Below are positions 33,859 through 43,155 of a stretch of 64,000 bases of DNA, piece by piece (position 1 is the first letter of the stretch; the number at the start of each line of letters is the position of its first letter). Source of the stretch: Aliarcobacter sp. Lineage in GTDB: Bacteria; Campylobacterota; Campylobacteria; Campylobacterales; Arcobacteraceae. The translations under genes were made by a program, and so were the position numbers. The stretch covers positions 124,001 to 188,000 of the forward strand of contig JAQTXA010000001.1 of assembly GCA_028689025.1 (NCBI GenBank), given 5' to 3'. The notes under the pieces are model-generated. The model was not told the DNA's origin. It searched no databases and worked only from the letters and a program-made list of their open reading frames with translations.

Positions 33859-35714
33859 TATCTCACTCTTGATAATGGAATTTCTAAGAACTCTACAGGA
33901 TAATTTTGTTGATCTAATTCACCTGCTTGCGGAACAATTTCTGATGCATCTTGATTTGCATCTTTTTCATTTAAAGCACCAGCTCTAATATATACTTCAA
34001 GTGTCTCTAGACCATTCGTGTCTATTACTAAACTTAAATCTTTTTCAGTAGAATTATCCCAATTGTCATCCCAACCTTCAACTAGTAAATATGAAGAAGC
34101 CACATTTTGTTCTAAACCACCATTCCAAATCTCTGTACCTGCATTGTATAAATTAATCTCTTTAAAACTATTTGTTGAGTTTTTAATGATTCTTGTTTTA
34201 TCAGTTAATTGAGGAAAAGATAAAGAAATCCCACCACTTGAAACAACTTTTAAATTACTTTTGTACTTAATATCAAGTCTTAAAAGATTTTCATCAATCA
34301 TTTTGTATGTATATTTTAGATTTTTTTGCTCTATTTTTTGAATTGGAGTAGTATCTTCAAGTACTTGATCATCTACTTGCTCATCATTTGGAAACAGAAG
34401 TTGACTCTCATCTAATACTTTTTTATCATTTACATATAAACCATCACTTTTAAGAACTGTTTCAAATCTTTTTAAATCATCACTTAAATCAATAAAGTTA
34501 ATATCTAAATTTTGTTGAAGATTTAACATATTTTTTACGTTCTCAGCAGTCTGTTTATCTAAATCTATTGTTAATTTTTCACTCTCTAAAACATCATTTA
34601 CTTTTTTAATATTATCTAAAGAGACATTTTTATTTAAAGCAAGTGCTAAATCAAATTTTAAAGTTTCAAAAATCTTTTGACTTCCTATTGTATAACTTGA
34701 AGCATTTCCAGTTGATTGTAGAGTTATTCCACTTTGAACAAAAGATTTAAAATACTCTTCATAATTTTGGTCAGTTAAATTTTGAGTAATTTCATCAAGT
34801 TTTTTGATTGGGAAATTATTTAGATTTACCTTTAAATAAGAATTTTTCAAATTTAATGTCTCAATACCAGCTGCTTTTGATACAACCTCATCAAAACTAA
34901 ACTCACTTTGAGTATTAATATTTCCCATAACTTCTTCATAATTTGAATTAATCATTAGATTTCTTATATTAAAAGTAGTTTGTTCATTTTGAAATTCAAT
35001 ACCTTTTATTGTAGTTTTTGAACTCTCTTTATTTGTATTAATTTCATAATCTACATTTAAATTATCAAGTAATAAAAATCCAGTATTAGAAACATCTGCA
35101 TCTGATAATTTAAAACTTGAAATAGTTAGATTTTTCTCATTTCCAGTTATACCTCGAATAGTCATAAAAAATTCATTTGGAATAACAGTATCAATATCAG
35201 CAATCTTATACTCTTTTTTCTCATTAATATTAACTTGTAAATTTCTATTTTTTAAGAAATCTAAAAGCCATTTACTAGATGAATTATCAACATCTAAAGA
35301 GAGGTCATACATCGTTTTTTTAGATAATTGAGTTAGATATATATTTGAATTAACTTTCCCATTAAAGTTTTCTAGAACAAAATCATAATCAAATTTTATT
35401 CCTTCAAAAAACATCCCTTTTTCATTTGAATCAAGAGTGTTGTATTGAGTTTCAAAAGCTTTTTTTATCTCTTCATTTTTTATATTAGCAAAAATATATG
35501 AAGCTACTTTATCAGAATTAATTACTTCAATATCTCCCTTTCCTGTAGTTTTTATATAATTTGTTGATTGTTCATGTTTTACAACAAAACCATTATTATT
35601 TAACTCGTCTATTTTACTTGTGATTTCCTCATTTATTTTACTTTGAAACCAAAAAAGTATAACAGCCACAATAACTACTAAAAATACAGCACTAAACCCA
35701 ACAATCTTTTTCAT
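33858..35714 (-). CDS. Large periplasmic, inner-membrane-anchored protein (DUF945/YdgA-like)
   Basis: The 618-residue protein has an N-terminal membrane anchor (residues 5-22, VGFSAVFLVVIVAVILFW) followed by a long periplasmic region of beta-strand repeats and Asn/Ser/Lys-rich segments, with no cysteine in the sections inspected. The start, a single TM then Q-S-K-I-N-E-E-I, and the FDYDFVLENFNGKVNSNIYL style repeats resemble the DUF945/YdgA family, which is distantly AsmA-like. Function unknown; a role in envelope maintenance is plausible. RBS GGGAAGAGGAAT precedes the ATG. It begins an operon with the hydrolase and DinB-like genes. Confidence 0.6.
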   Translation of the reverse strand: MKKIVGFSAVFLVVIVAVILFWFQSKINEEITSKIDELNNNGFVVKHEQSTNYIKTTGKGDIEVINSDKVASYIFANIKNEEIKKAFETQYNTLDSNEKGMFFEGIKFDYDFVLENFNGKVNSNIYLTQLSKKTMYDLSLDVDNSSSKWLLDFLKNRNLQVNINEKKEYKIADIDTVIPNEFFMTIRGITGNEKNLTISSFKLSDADVSNTGFLLLDNLNVDYEINTNKESSKTTIKGIEFQNEQTTFNIRNLMINSNYEEVMGNINTQSEFSFDEVVSKAAGIETLNLKNSYLKVNLNNFPIKKLDEITQNLTDQNYEEYFKSFVQSGITLQSTGNASSYTIGSQKIFETLKFDLALALNKNVSLDNIKKVNDVLESEKLTIDLDKQTAENVKNMLNLQQNLDINFIDLSDDLKRFETVLKSDGLYVNDKKVLDESQLLFPNDEQVDDQVLEDTTPIQKIEQKNLKYTYKMIDENLLRLDIKYKSNLKVVSSGGISLSFPQLTDKTRIIKNSTNSFKEINLYNAGTEIWNGGLEQNVASSYLLVEGWDDNWDNSTEKDLSLVIDTNGLETLEVYIRAGALNEKDANQDASEIVPQAGELDQQNYPVEFLEIPLSRVR

Positions 35715-35737
35715 ATTCCTCTTCCCTTACTAATGTA

Positions 35738-36130
35738 TTATTTATAAACTATCCCGTTGTGTTTTAACCAACCATCTTTGTGTTTTCCTCTTGGATCTTT
35801 ATGTGTCCAATGAAGAACTCCACCTTTGTTATTCCATTCGTATTCACCATAAAATTCTACATTATCACCAGCTTTTAAATCTTTTATCTTATTTGCTAAA
35901 TCAATATTATGTGCAACTAAAACTGTTAAATTTGAAGGTAATTTCAAAATAAATCTTTGATGACGACTTCCACTGTTATCATCACTTAAAACCTTTAGAA
36001 CTTTTCCTGAACCTTGAACTTGAACATTACTTTGTTTATTCTGATAAGCTCTATCTATTTGCGGATTTGCATAAGCAAAATTACTTGATAAACAAAATAT
36101 TGCAAATAGTGATAATAAAAACTTTTTCAT
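35738..36130 (-). CDS. DUF3465-family periplasmic protein
   Basis: The 130-residue protein has a cleavable-looking signal peptide (MKKFLLSLFAIFCLSSNFAY then AN). The mature part has an OB-fold-like pattern: VQGSGKVLKVLSDDNSGSRH, QRFILKLPSNLTVLVAHNID, GDNVEFYGEYEWN and a C-terminal HWTHKDPRGKHKDGWLKHNG that is the DUF3465 hallmark. Function unknown. It is 8 bp downstream of thiI on the same strand and 23 bp upstream of the DUF945-like gene, so the three may share a transcript. Confidence 0.88.
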   Translation of the reverse strand: MKKFLLSLFAIFCLSSNFAYANPQIDRAYQNKQSNVQVQGSGKVLKVLSDDNSGSRHQRFILKLPSNLTVLVAHNIDLANKIKDLKAGDNVEFYGEYEWNNKGGVLHWTHKDPRGKHKDGWLKHNGIVYK

Positions 36131-36138
36131 ATTTTTCC

Positions 36139-37599
36139 TTATGGTCTATATACTTTGATATTTGTATAATTTTCAGCATCTCTTAAAAACTGTGCATGAA
36201 GCTGACTTAAAATTCCTTTATCACAATAGAATAAATATTGTTTATCTTGTGGAAGTTTTTTAAATTCACTTTTTAATTTATAAAAAGGAATTTTTAGTGT
36301 TTCGCAAGATGTTTCAATACAATCAGCACTTTGTCTAATATCAATAACGGTGTATTCACCACTTGATAAATCACTCACTACTTCCATTTGTCCAATTTCA
36401 CTAACATCTTGAGCAATTTCATCAACATTCACAAAAACTGAGTTTTTAACAGCTTCATCTAAAACTGTATAATCAAATCTTCTAGCTTCACTAGCAATCC
36501 TGTCATAATTCCCATGAGTTACTGGATTCTTTGAAATAACTCCACAATATTCAGGCATTGATTCTGCAAATCTACTTGTACCTATTTTATCTGCAATTTC
36601 GATAATATCAGGTTTACTCATCATAGCAAGTGGTCTTAAAACTAATTTGTTTGTAGCTTGGTCTATTAGTGCTAAATTTCTTAATGTTTGACTTGAAACT
36701 TGAGCAACACTCTCTCCTGTTACTAATGCATCAATCTTCATAGTATCAGCAATTTTTTCAGAAGCAATTAACATAAGTCTTTTTAACATAACTCCCATAT
36801 ATGGTTCACTTACGCTTTTGAATATTTCAGTTACAACATCATCAAAAGGAACAGAAATTAACTGAACTCTATGTGAACTTCCAAATTTATTCCATAAGTA
36901 ATAAGCTACTTGTTTTACACCAATTTCATGTGCAATTCCACCAAGATTAAAGAAAATAAAGTGAGTTTTAATTCCTCTTTTCATAGTTAAATATGAAGCT
37001 ACTGTTGAGTCAAATCCACCTGACATAAGTGATAAAATACTTCCTTGACTTCCTATTGGAAAGCCACCCATTCCCATGTGTTTGTAAGTAATAATATTTA
37101 ATTGAGCAAATACAAGTTCAATATTTATTGTAACTTCTGCATTTTTTAAAGCTACACCTTTTGTGTCATTCATTGCTAACATATATCCACCAACAGTTTG
37201 TTCAACTTGAGTTGATTTGAACTCTTGAGTTCCTGTTCTTTTACATCTAACTACAAAAGATTTACCTTGTATTTCATGTGCCATCATTTCATTTACTTTT
37301 ACTTTGATGTCATCTAAAGTATTCATATTGTCAAATTGCATAGCTTCTAGTATTTGTTGAATCCCTGGTGTGTCAAGAAGTTTTATTCTCACAACATCTA
37401 CTACTTCTATTGGACATACAACTTCTATCTTATCAAAAAACTTTTTTACTGTTATATCTTTTGAAATTTTTGATAAAAGATTCACTAAGTTGTTATAAAC
37501 CTGAGAAATCATCTGTCTTTTTGCAGTTGAGCCTTTTATCATTATTTCTGTGAAATACTTAATTATAAATTTTTGAGTTTTGATCTCGTGGTTATTCAT
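36139..37599 (-). CDS. thiI: tRNA 4-thiouridine synthase ThiI with rhodanese domain
   Basis: The 486-residue enzyme transfers sulfur to U8 of tRNA and, with a rhodanese domain, can serve thiamine thiazole synthesis. A ferredoxin-like/THUMP region (about 60-175) is followed by a PP-loop ATPase with LSLMSGGFDSTVASYL near residues 190-205 and a C-terminal rhodanese domain (about 395-486) whose active Cys is in LFYCDKGILSQLHAQ. CGVI near residue 355 holds the partner Cys of the catalytic disulfide. The length is typical for the rhodanese-containing form. It is first of a minus-strand run with DUF3465 downstream. Confidence 0.95.
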   Translation of the reverse strand: MNNHEIKTQKFIIKYFTEIMIKGSTAKRQMISQVYNNLVNLLSKISKDITVKKFFDKIEVVCPIEVVDVVRIKLLDTPGIQQILEAMQFDNMNTLDDIKVKVNEMMAHEIQGKSFVVRCKRTGTQEFKSTQVEQTVGGYMLAMNDTKGVALKNAEVTINIELVFAQLNIITYKHMGMGGFPIGSQGSILSLMSGGFDSTVASYLTMKRGIKTHFIFFNLGGIAHEIGVKQVAYYLWNKFGSSHRVQLISVPFDDVVTEIFKSVSEPYMGVMLKRLMLIASEKIADTMKIDALVTGESVAQVSSQTLRNLALIDQATNKLVLRPLAMMSKPDIIEIADKIGTSRFAESMPEYCGVISKNPVTHGNYDRIASEARRFDYTVLDEAVKNSVFVNVDEIAQDVSEIGQMEVVSDLSSGEYTVIDIRQSADCIETSCETLKIPFYKLKSEFKKLPQDKQYLFYCDKGILSQLHAQFLRDAENYTNIKVYRP

Positions 37600-37747
37600 T
37601 ATTGCAAAGCCTTATCTATTTAATTGGTCGCGATTATAACATAAGAGTGCTTTTGATACTTGTTTTTGCTTAAAACCTAGGCCTTTTTATTTTTCTCTAT
37701 AATATTTTTTGACATAATACGCACTCATTTTACCAAAGGCTTAATTT

Positions 37748-37951
37748 ATGCAAGAGAACCAATACGAAAAAATAAGACTATTATTTCTAAAACTTATTGA
37801 AGAGACAAAAGAACTAAATGAAGTGGAATTTGAAAAAGTTTTAATTCAAGTTTTCAAAGAAAACGACTCATTCTCTCCTGAAATAAAAGAGAGATTAGTT
37901 ATTGATATAGCTAAGATGAGAGAAAAAATAGTAAACATTTTAAATTTATAA
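37748..37951 (+). CDS. Unrecognised 67-residue acidic helical protein
   Basis: This is a small, Glu/Lys-rich, helical protein (KIRLLFLKLIEETKELNEVE; EIKERLVIDIAKMREKIVNI). No family is recognised. It starts 148 bp from divergent thiI and is followed 12 bp later by a second small protein with an AAAGGATAAAG site, so the two form a small operon. The steady hydrophobic periodicity indicates a real coiled or bundled protein. Confidence 0.55.
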   Translation: MQENQYEKIRLLFLKLIEETKELNEVEFEKVLIQVFKENDSFSPEIKERLVIDIAKMREKIVNILNL

Positions 37952-37963
37952 AAGGATAAAGAT

Positions 37964-38221
37964 ATGGATATTGATAATTTAGAAGATTTATCAAAAGAGT
38001 TAAAAAATGACGAAAATGCTCACGTAATAGCACTTTTTGAAGAGTATGCTAAAACTCATAATATTACAGAAGAGAAACTAGAACAAATATTATCAAAAGA
38101 ACATGACTGTTTTAAATGTGAAAGTTGTCACAAATTTTATTGTTATGATGAATACTCATTTTTTGATGAGAAATGTATTTACTGTTGTGATACAGATGAT
38201 GAAGATGGGGAAGAGTTTTAA
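37964..38221 (+). CDS. Small protein with C-terminal zinc-binding Cys motif
   Basis: This acidic 85-residue protein has a helical N-terminal half and a C-terminal Cys cluster, C-x2-C-x2-C (CFKCESCHKFYCYDEYSF) and C-x2-CC (KCIYCCD), that can bind a metal as a treble-clef or ribbon. The end is strongly acidic (DTDDEDGEEF). Function unknown. It is the second gene of a two-gene unit; the next gene starts 79 bp later, after an A/T-rich spacer. Confidence 0.6.
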   Translation: MDIDNLEDLSKELKNDENAHVIALFEEYAKTHNITEEKLEQILSKEHDCFKCESCHKFYCYDEYSFFDEKCIYCCDTDDEDGEEF

Positions 38222-38300
38222 TTTTATTACAAAATGCAATAAAATTAATTCAAAATAAAATAGTCCACTATAATTCATTTATATTTTAATAAGGAATAAA

Positions 38301-38696
38301 ATGAATATTTGTGGAATTGAATTAAAAGCTAATAATACGATTTTAGTTGTATTAAAAAACAATGAATATATAGATACTAAAATCAAAAAAATAATACTTG
38401 AAGATGATGAAAAACAAGAAGATATTAGAAAATTTTGTAATGAGTTTTTAGACTTTTTACAAAAAAATGAGATTGAAAAAATCTTCATAAAAAAACGAGC
38501 AAAAAAAGGCAATTTTTCAGGTGGTGCAGTAACTTTCAAAATGGAAGGATTAATCCAACTAAATCCTCTTTGCTCAGTGGATTTAATATCAACTCAAACT
38601 GTTAGTACCTTTGAAAAGAAAAATCAGATTCAATTTCCAAAAGAGTTAAATAAATATCAAGAACAAGCTTATTTAACAGTACTTTGTAATCTTTAA
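38301..38696 (+). CDS. DUF3010-family protein
   Basis: The 131-residue protein is a compact alpha/beta protein with an RNase-H-like beginning (MNICGIELKANNTILVVLKN) and the family segment FIKKRAKKGNFSGGAVTFKM then EGLIQL, followed by YQEQAYLTVLCNL. DUF3010 function is unknown; the fold suggests a relation to Holliday-junction-resolvase-like nucleases. RBS TAAGGAATAAA supports the start. It stands 42 bp before the thioredoxin gene. Confidence 0.85.
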   Translation: MNICGIELKANNTILVVLKNNEYIDTKIKKIILEDDEKQEDIRKFCNEFLDFLQKNEIEKIFIKKRAKKGNFSGGAVTFKMEGLIQLNPLCSVDLISTQTVSTFEKKNQIQFPKELNKYQEQAYLTVLCNL

Positions 38697-38738
38697 AATA
38701 GAATGATATAATAAAACAAAATTTAAAGAGGTGATTAT

Positions 38739-39161
38739 ATGAGAGTAATTTGTCCTAGTTGTTTGAGTATAAACAATGTACCTAAAAAAGATTCTTATTT
38801 AAAAGCAAATTGTGGAAAATGTAAAGAGTCACTTTTAAATAATAAACCTATAAATCTAACAAATGCGAACTTTGATGAGATTATTGTAAATAGTGAAATT
38901 CCTGTAATTGTAGATTTTTGGGCACCTTGGTGTGGACCTTGTAAAATGTTTGCACCAATATTTAATGAAAGTGCAAAAAAATATCCACTAAAAGCAGTTT
39001 TTGCAAAAGTTGACACAGAGGTTGAACAAACTTTAGGTAGTAAATATCACATTATGTCGATTCCAACTTTGATTGTTTATAAAAATGGTGTTGAAGTAAA
39101 AAGAGTAAGTGGAGCTTTAGATCCATTAAGATTATCAAATTTAGTAGATGAATTTATCTAA
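38739..39161 (+). CDS. trxC: Thioredoxin 2 (TrxC-type, zinc-ribbon N-terminus)
   Basis: The 140-residue protein has an N-terminal zinc ribbon (CPSC at 5-8 and CGKC at 25-28) followed by a thioredoxin fold with the redox motif WCGPC (in VDFWAPWCGPCKM, about 63-75) and the cis-Pro loop SIPTLIVYKNG near residue 106. The fused ribbon identifies the TrxC class, which reduces oxidised proteins under oxidative stress. RBS AAAGAGGTG precedes the ATG. The transcript ends at a perfect 13-bp hairpin shared with the convergent cupin gene. Confidence 0.92.
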   Translation: MRVICPSCLSINNVPKKDSYLKANCGKCKESLLNNKPINLTNANFDEIIVNSEIPVIVDFWAPWCGPCKMFAPIFNESAKKYPLKAVFAKVDTEVEQTLGSKYHIMSIPTLIVYKNGVEVKRVSGALDPLRLSNLVDEFI

Positions 39162-39171
39162 AATTTCATAT

Positions 39172-39201
39172 AAAATAAACTCGTAAAAACGAGTTTATTT
39201 T
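39172..39201. terminator. Bidirectional terminator hairpin
   Basis: AAAATAAACTCGT, the loop AAAA and ACGAGTTTATTTT make a perfect 13-bp stem with A- and T-rich outer ends, so it can terminate both the thioredoxin gene and the convergent cupin gene. Confidence 0.85.
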
Positions 39202-39204
39202 GAT

Positions 39205-39558
39205 TTATAACATAGTTATTTTGTCTTCTTTTGTATTTATCATACATAAAAATTCATATTCGCTACCATAACAAGCATCATATTTATGAGCAACACCTGC
39301 TGGAATATAAATAAAATCTCCAACCTTTGCATGAAACTCTTCGTCTCCCACTATTACTTTTGCTTCACCTTTTAAAACATATTGTTGATGTTGAATTTCA
39401 TTTATATGATTTGGCATAGAACCATCTTTTGCTAAACTTACTTTTCTAACGATAAAATCTTTATCTTCTTTTGGAGTTAAAACTGCAATTGATGCATTTA
39501 CAGTTTTTGGAATACAGTTTGATTCATAAACATCTGAATTATTACAATATTTATTCAT
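39205..39558 (-). CDS. Cupin-domain protein
   Basis: The 117-residue single-domain cupin has the first motif around residues 50-62 (MPNHINEIQHQQYVLKGEA) and the second in GDFIYIPAGVAHKYDA near residues 83-98, which supply metal-binding His and Glu. The first motif is slightly variant, with H-I-N-E-I-Q-H-Q instead of G-x5-H-x-H. It could be a small dioxygenase, isomerase or metal-binding regulator; the substrate is not predictable. The leader contains an A/T-rich stretch but no clear operator. It stands alone. Confidence 0.85.
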   Translation of the reverse strand: MNKYCNNSDVYESNCIPKTVNASIAVLTPKEDKDFIVRKVSLAKDGSMPNHINEIQHQQYVLKGEAKVIVGDEEFHAKVGDFIYIPAGVAHKYDACYGSEYEFLCMINTKEDKITML

Positions 39559-39626
39559 TTTTATCCTTTTTTTTTAATAATTATAACTATTTATTTTTTA
39601 ATTTCATAGATTTTTTTTATACAGTT

Positions 39627-41708
39627 TTAAACTGATTCTATCTCTACTCTTATTGATTTAAATTTCGCTGTCATAATTAATTCATCTGCTTCATCACCAA
39701 AGATATAATTGATTTTTGATGTAGCATGATGAAATGTAGTAAATAGAGTTCCTGGTTTTATTGTTTTTACAAACTTCACTGGTAAAACAGCTGTTTCACC
39801 ATATTGAGTTCTCATAATAATATGATCTGTTCCAATTCTATCTTTATCTTCAATTGAAGCTAAAACTACATCTTTATCATATCTTGAGTTTAATGCATCA
39901 CTAATTTTCGTTTGAGCTGCATTGTTATACTGAACAATAGTTCTTCCTGTTGTTAAATAGAACTCATTTTTTGCAAACTCTTCATTGTTTACTAATTTTT
40001 TTACTTGTTCTCTTAATTGATATTGATGATAAGCGAATGTTCCTTTTCCATCTTCTGTTCTAAAATCTTCTACATGTAAAATTGGAGTATCCTCTTTTTT
40101 TATTGGCCAAAGCATTCCTCTATTTCTATTTTTTGATAACTTATGATAAGTTGCACCTGAGAATCTTGAACCAACTGCCTCTTTTGCTTCATTCCATACA
40201 TCTTCACTATCTTTGTATTCAAACTCTCCATTGATTTTATTTTCAATGTCTCTTAATACTTCCCAGTCATCTGGTAAATCTGTATCAACTAAAGGTTGAG
40301 AAAGATGAAGTCTTCTCATAGCATTTACATAAACACCTGTTTTTTCATAGGCTGATTTTACACCAAAAATAATATCTGCCATTTTTGTAACTTCATTCAT
40401 AAACAGTTCATTTGAAATGATTAACTCTAAATTTGCTAATCCTTTATGAACTTTATTTTGATTTGGATGAATATGAGCAATATCTTCACCCATTACATAC
40501 ATAGCTTTTATTTTTCCTGCAATCATTTCATCTATTAGTTGTGGAGTCATTAAACCTATTTCTTCAGGAACTGAATAATCAGGACCATAATATGGTAAAC
40601 ATCCAGTATCACATGCACCTTGAACATTATTTTGACCTCGAAGTGGCATAAGTCCTGTTCCTGTTTTTCCAATATTTCCAGTCATCATTGCAAGATGTGT
40701 AATTGCCATTACAGCATAACTTCCATCAAGATGTTCAGTGATTCCAAGTCCCCAAAAGAACATAGATTTTTTTGTAGCATAAAGTCTTGCAACTGTTGGA
40801 ATTTGTTCAGTTAAATACTCATAACCTTTTACATTTTGCATAAATTCTGGATTTGCATATGGGTCATTTAAAATTGATTCTTTAAACTCTTCAAAACCTG
40901 TACATCTTGCTTCTATAAATTCTGTATTATAAAGTTCCTCTTTTAAAATCACATAAGCCATCATGTTTAAAACTAAAAGATTTGCTTCATAGGGAATTAC
41001 TAACTGCTCACCAAATTTTGCAAGTTGTGTTTGTCTTACATCAAGAACAGATAAAGTTGCTGTTTTATCCCTAACTGCTTTAATAATTCTATTTGCAACA
41101 ATAGGATGAGCTTCTGTTGTATTTGAACCCATTACAATGATATTTTCTGTTTTATAAATATCATCAAAAGGATTAGTAGCAGCTCCCTCACCAATTGTTG
41201 TTCTCATACCTTTTAGAGATGGCGAATGACAAACCCTAGCACAGTTATCAACGTGTGGAGAATCCATTGTACTTCTTACAAACTTTTGGAACATATAAGA
41301 GCTTTCACATGATGTTCTAGCTCCTCCCATTCCACAAAAAGCATGTCTTCCATATTTATCTTTTATGTCCATTAGTTTCCAAGCAGCTAATGAAGTTGTA
41401 AACTCGTAAGAAGCTTCGAAATAATTTTCATCAAATGATTTTAATGTTTTTACTCTAGCTTTTAACTCTCTTGGTAATTCATCCATATTTTTTTCAATAA
41501 AAGATTTTTTTACCCTTGCATTTCTAATTCTTTGCTCTGATGCAACAAAATCAAAACCTTGTGCACCTTTGATACAAAGTTTACCCTGAGATACATATCC
41601 ATCATTTTGAGCGTAAATTTTTACTATTTTATTATCTTCAACTTGCGCAGTAATATCACATCCTGTACCACAATAGGTACAAACAGAATTTATATCAGAA
41701 CCATGCAT
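39627..41708 (-). CDS. Formate dehydrogenase alpha subunit, cytosolic FDH-H-like, Cys type
   Basis: This 693-residue molybdopterin enzyme oxidises formate to CO2. An N-terminal [4Fe-4S] motif is visible (VCTYCGTGCDITAQ ... GKLCIKG). The catalytic region CARVCHSPS near residue 135 has Cys where FDH-H has selenocysteine, so no SECIS is needed. RGQNNVQGACDTGCLPYYGP is a hallmark of the FDH-H group. There is no Tat signal, so it is cytoplasmic. I chose ATG at 41708 (GGAGA six bases upstream) rather than TTG two codons earlier. No partner subunits, FdhD or molybdenum genes are adjacent, so its electron acceptor is unknown. Confidence 0.9.
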   Translation of the reverse strand: MHGSDINSVCTYCGTGCDITAQVEDNKIVKIYAQNDGYVSQGKLCIKGAQGFDFVASEQRIRNARVKKSFIEKNMDELPRELKARVKTLKSFDENYFEASYEFTTSLAAWKLMDIKDKYGRHAFCGMGGARTSCESSYMFQKFVRSTMDSPHVDNCARVCHSPSLKGMRTTIGEGAATNPFDDIYKTENIIVMGSNTTEAHPIVANRIIKAVRDKTATLSVLDVRQTQLAKFGEQLVIPYEANLLVLNMMAYVILKEELYNTEFIEARCTGFEEFKESILNDPYANPEFMQNVKGYEYLTEQIPTVARLYATKKSMFFWGLGITEHLDGSYAVMAITHLAMMTGNIGKTGTGLMPLRGQNNVQGACDTGCLPYYGPDYSVPEEIGLMTPQLIDEMIAGKIKAMYVMGEDIAHIHPNQNKVHKGLANLELIISNELFMNEVTKMADIIFGVKSAYEKTGVYVNAMRRLHLSQPLVDTDLPDDWEVLRDIENKINGEFEYKDSEDVWNEAKEAVGSRFSGATYHKLSKNRNRGMLWPIKKEDTPILHVEDFRTEDGKGTFAYHQYQLREQVKKLVNNEEFAKNEFYLTTGRTIVQYNNAAQTKISDALNSRYDKDVVLASIEDKDRIGTDHIIMRTQYGETAVLPVKFVKTIKPGTLFTTFHHATSKINYIFGDEADELIMTAKFKSIRVEIESV

Positions 41709-41883
41709 AATCAATCTCCACTGTTATATTTAATTATAAGATTTTAGCAAAATTAACTTTATGTAAAATCAAAAGAAAAAATTAACTTGAACATTTAGAG
41801 ATTGAATACTAACTATACATATTTAATATTTAATCTATCATATATACTATATACTATGCACTATAAAATTTTAGGAGTTAACA

Positions 41884-42351
41884 ATGATAGGAAAATTAGT
41901 TATTGGTGCTGTAGTTGTTGCTGTTGCAATACAGTTTGTTCCTTATGGAAAAACATACACAAACCCACCAATCATCAGTGAACCAACTTGGGATTCACCA
42001 CGAACTAAAGAACTTTTTAACAATGCATGTGCAAATTGCCATTCAAATCAAACTACTTACCCTTGGTATAGTAAAATTGCTCCTGTTTCATGGCTAGTAG
42101 CAAATGATGTTGAAGAAGGAAGAGAACACTTCAATGTTTCAGCATGGGGAGCACAGAAAAAGAATAAAGGTGATGAAGCAGCTAAAGAAGTGAAAGGTGG
42201 AGATATGCCACTATGGTTCTATTTACCAACTCATCCAGAAGCTAAATTAACTGAAACAGAAACTCAAGAGTTAATTACTGGTTTAGAGAAAACTTTTGGA
42301 AAAGAAGAAGGTGAAGAGGGAGAAGAGAATGAAGGGAAAGAAGGAAAATAA
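41884..42351 (+). CDS. Haem-binding-domain monohaem cytochrome-like protein
   Basis: The 155-residue protein has an N-terminal hydrophobic anchor (residues 2-20), so it is periplasmic. The single haem c motif is CANCH (in [18 protein letters not shown], about 49-66), typical of the Haem_bd domain family, followed by [20 protein letters not shown] with possible axial His/Met ligands (GGDMPLW). The C-terminal 25 residues are almost only Gly, Glu and Lys (a low-complexity acidic tail). It is likely an electron carrier. It is divergent from the formate dehydrogenase gene, with 175 bp between the two start codons. Confidence 0.85.
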   Translation: MIGKLVIGAVVVAVAIQFVPYGKTYTNPPIISEPTWDSPRTKELFNNACANCHSNQTTYPWYSKIAPVSWLVANDVEEGREHFNVSAWGAQKKNKGDEAAKEVKGGDMPLWFYLPTHPEAKLTETETQELITGLEKTFGKEEGEEGEENEGKEGK

Positions 42352-42382
42352 AATTTTTCTATTCTTTTTTCATTAAGGCTTC

Positions 42383-42414
42383 AAAAGGAGATTTTATTTA
42401 GAAAATCTCCTTTT
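42383..42414. terminator. Bidirectional terminator hairpin
   Basis: AAAAGGAGATTTT, the loop ATTTAG and AAAATCTCCTTTT form a 13-bp stem followed by further T residues. It sits between the convergent cytochrome-like gene and the 138-residue protein. Confidence 0.85.
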
Positions 42415-42421
42415 TTATTTT

Positions 42422-42838
42422 CTAAAATACAAAAGCAATATCAGTAATACCAATATTATAAATCTCAACTTTTACACCATCACTATCAACCACACTATAA
42501 GATATAATTAATTCATTTGGATTTTCTATTGTTTCATTAAGTTCTACAAATTTCACATACTTATCATAATCAATTACACTATAAATAAATTTTGCTTTCT
42601 CTTTAAATTTTTCATTATTGATATATCTTTCATATACTTCTTTGTATGTTGTTTCATCATATTTATCATAAAAATTTTTCTTATACATTAGTTCACAATA
42701 AGCGGCTTTTTTGAAATCTTTTGAAGAGTAAGTTAAATAATCATCTGCAATTATAGGTTCAAGATTTTCAGCTATTTCAAAGAGATTATATTTTTTATAT
42801 CCATTATCATCTGATATTAGTGCGGTAGTTTTTATCAT
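42422..42838 (-). CDS. Unrecognised 138-residue protein
   Basis: This is a soluble protein rich in Tyr, Lys and Glu, with a helical middle (YDETTYKEVYERYINNEKFK) and strand-rich C-terminus (ELIISYSVVDSDGVKVEIYN). No signal or membrane segment. No family is recognised. A good AGGAATAATTT site supports the start. A perfect palindrome, TATTCATATGAATA, lies 40 bp or more upstream in the A/T-rich intergenic region. It has no operon partner. Confidence 0.55.
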   Translation of the reverse strand: MIKTTALISDDNGYKKYNLFEIAENLEPIIADDYLTYSSKDFKKAAYCELMYKKNFYDKYDETTYKEVYERYINNEKFKEKAKFIYSVIDYDKYVKFVELNETIENPNELIISYSVVDSDGVKVEIYNIGITDIAFVF

Positions 42839-43155
42839 AAATTATTCCTAATTTTTTATTTGAATTTTAACATATTAATATTCATATGAATAATTTTAGA
42901 TTATTTGTATAATATTTAATATAATTATATATTTATAATATTGTATAATTATAGTTAATTATATCGAACTTTTATATTGCTATATTTTAATTGTATTTTT
43001 TCAAAAAATTATTTTTTCCATAAGATGCTATACATAAGGCCTAAGTTAATATTTTTATAACATTTTGAATAATACTTATATGCTATTATTAGCTATATTT
43101 TGTATAAGATAAATAATTGAGAAAAACTCTATTTAATTGTATTTAATTAGAAATT
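42839..43155. other. 317-bp A/T-rich intergenic region
   Basis: No gene is recognised here. The stretch is almost entirely A and T. It contains the palindrome TATTCATATGAATA near 42880, several TATAAT-like boxes on both strands and short TATA repeats near 42920-42950. It serves as the promoter region of the 138-residue gene and follows the end of hypF; I see no terminator after hypF. Confidence 0.5.

Noticed and set aside
41708..41714. TTG start two codons upstream for the formate dehydrogenase
   Set aside because: GGAGA is directly next to the TTG but six bases before the ATG, which is the proper spacing.
41559..41747. Short plus-strand frames antisense to the formate dehydrogenase and to other genes
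   Set aside because: They are shadows of long, family-matching minus-strand genes and have no ribosome-binding sites.
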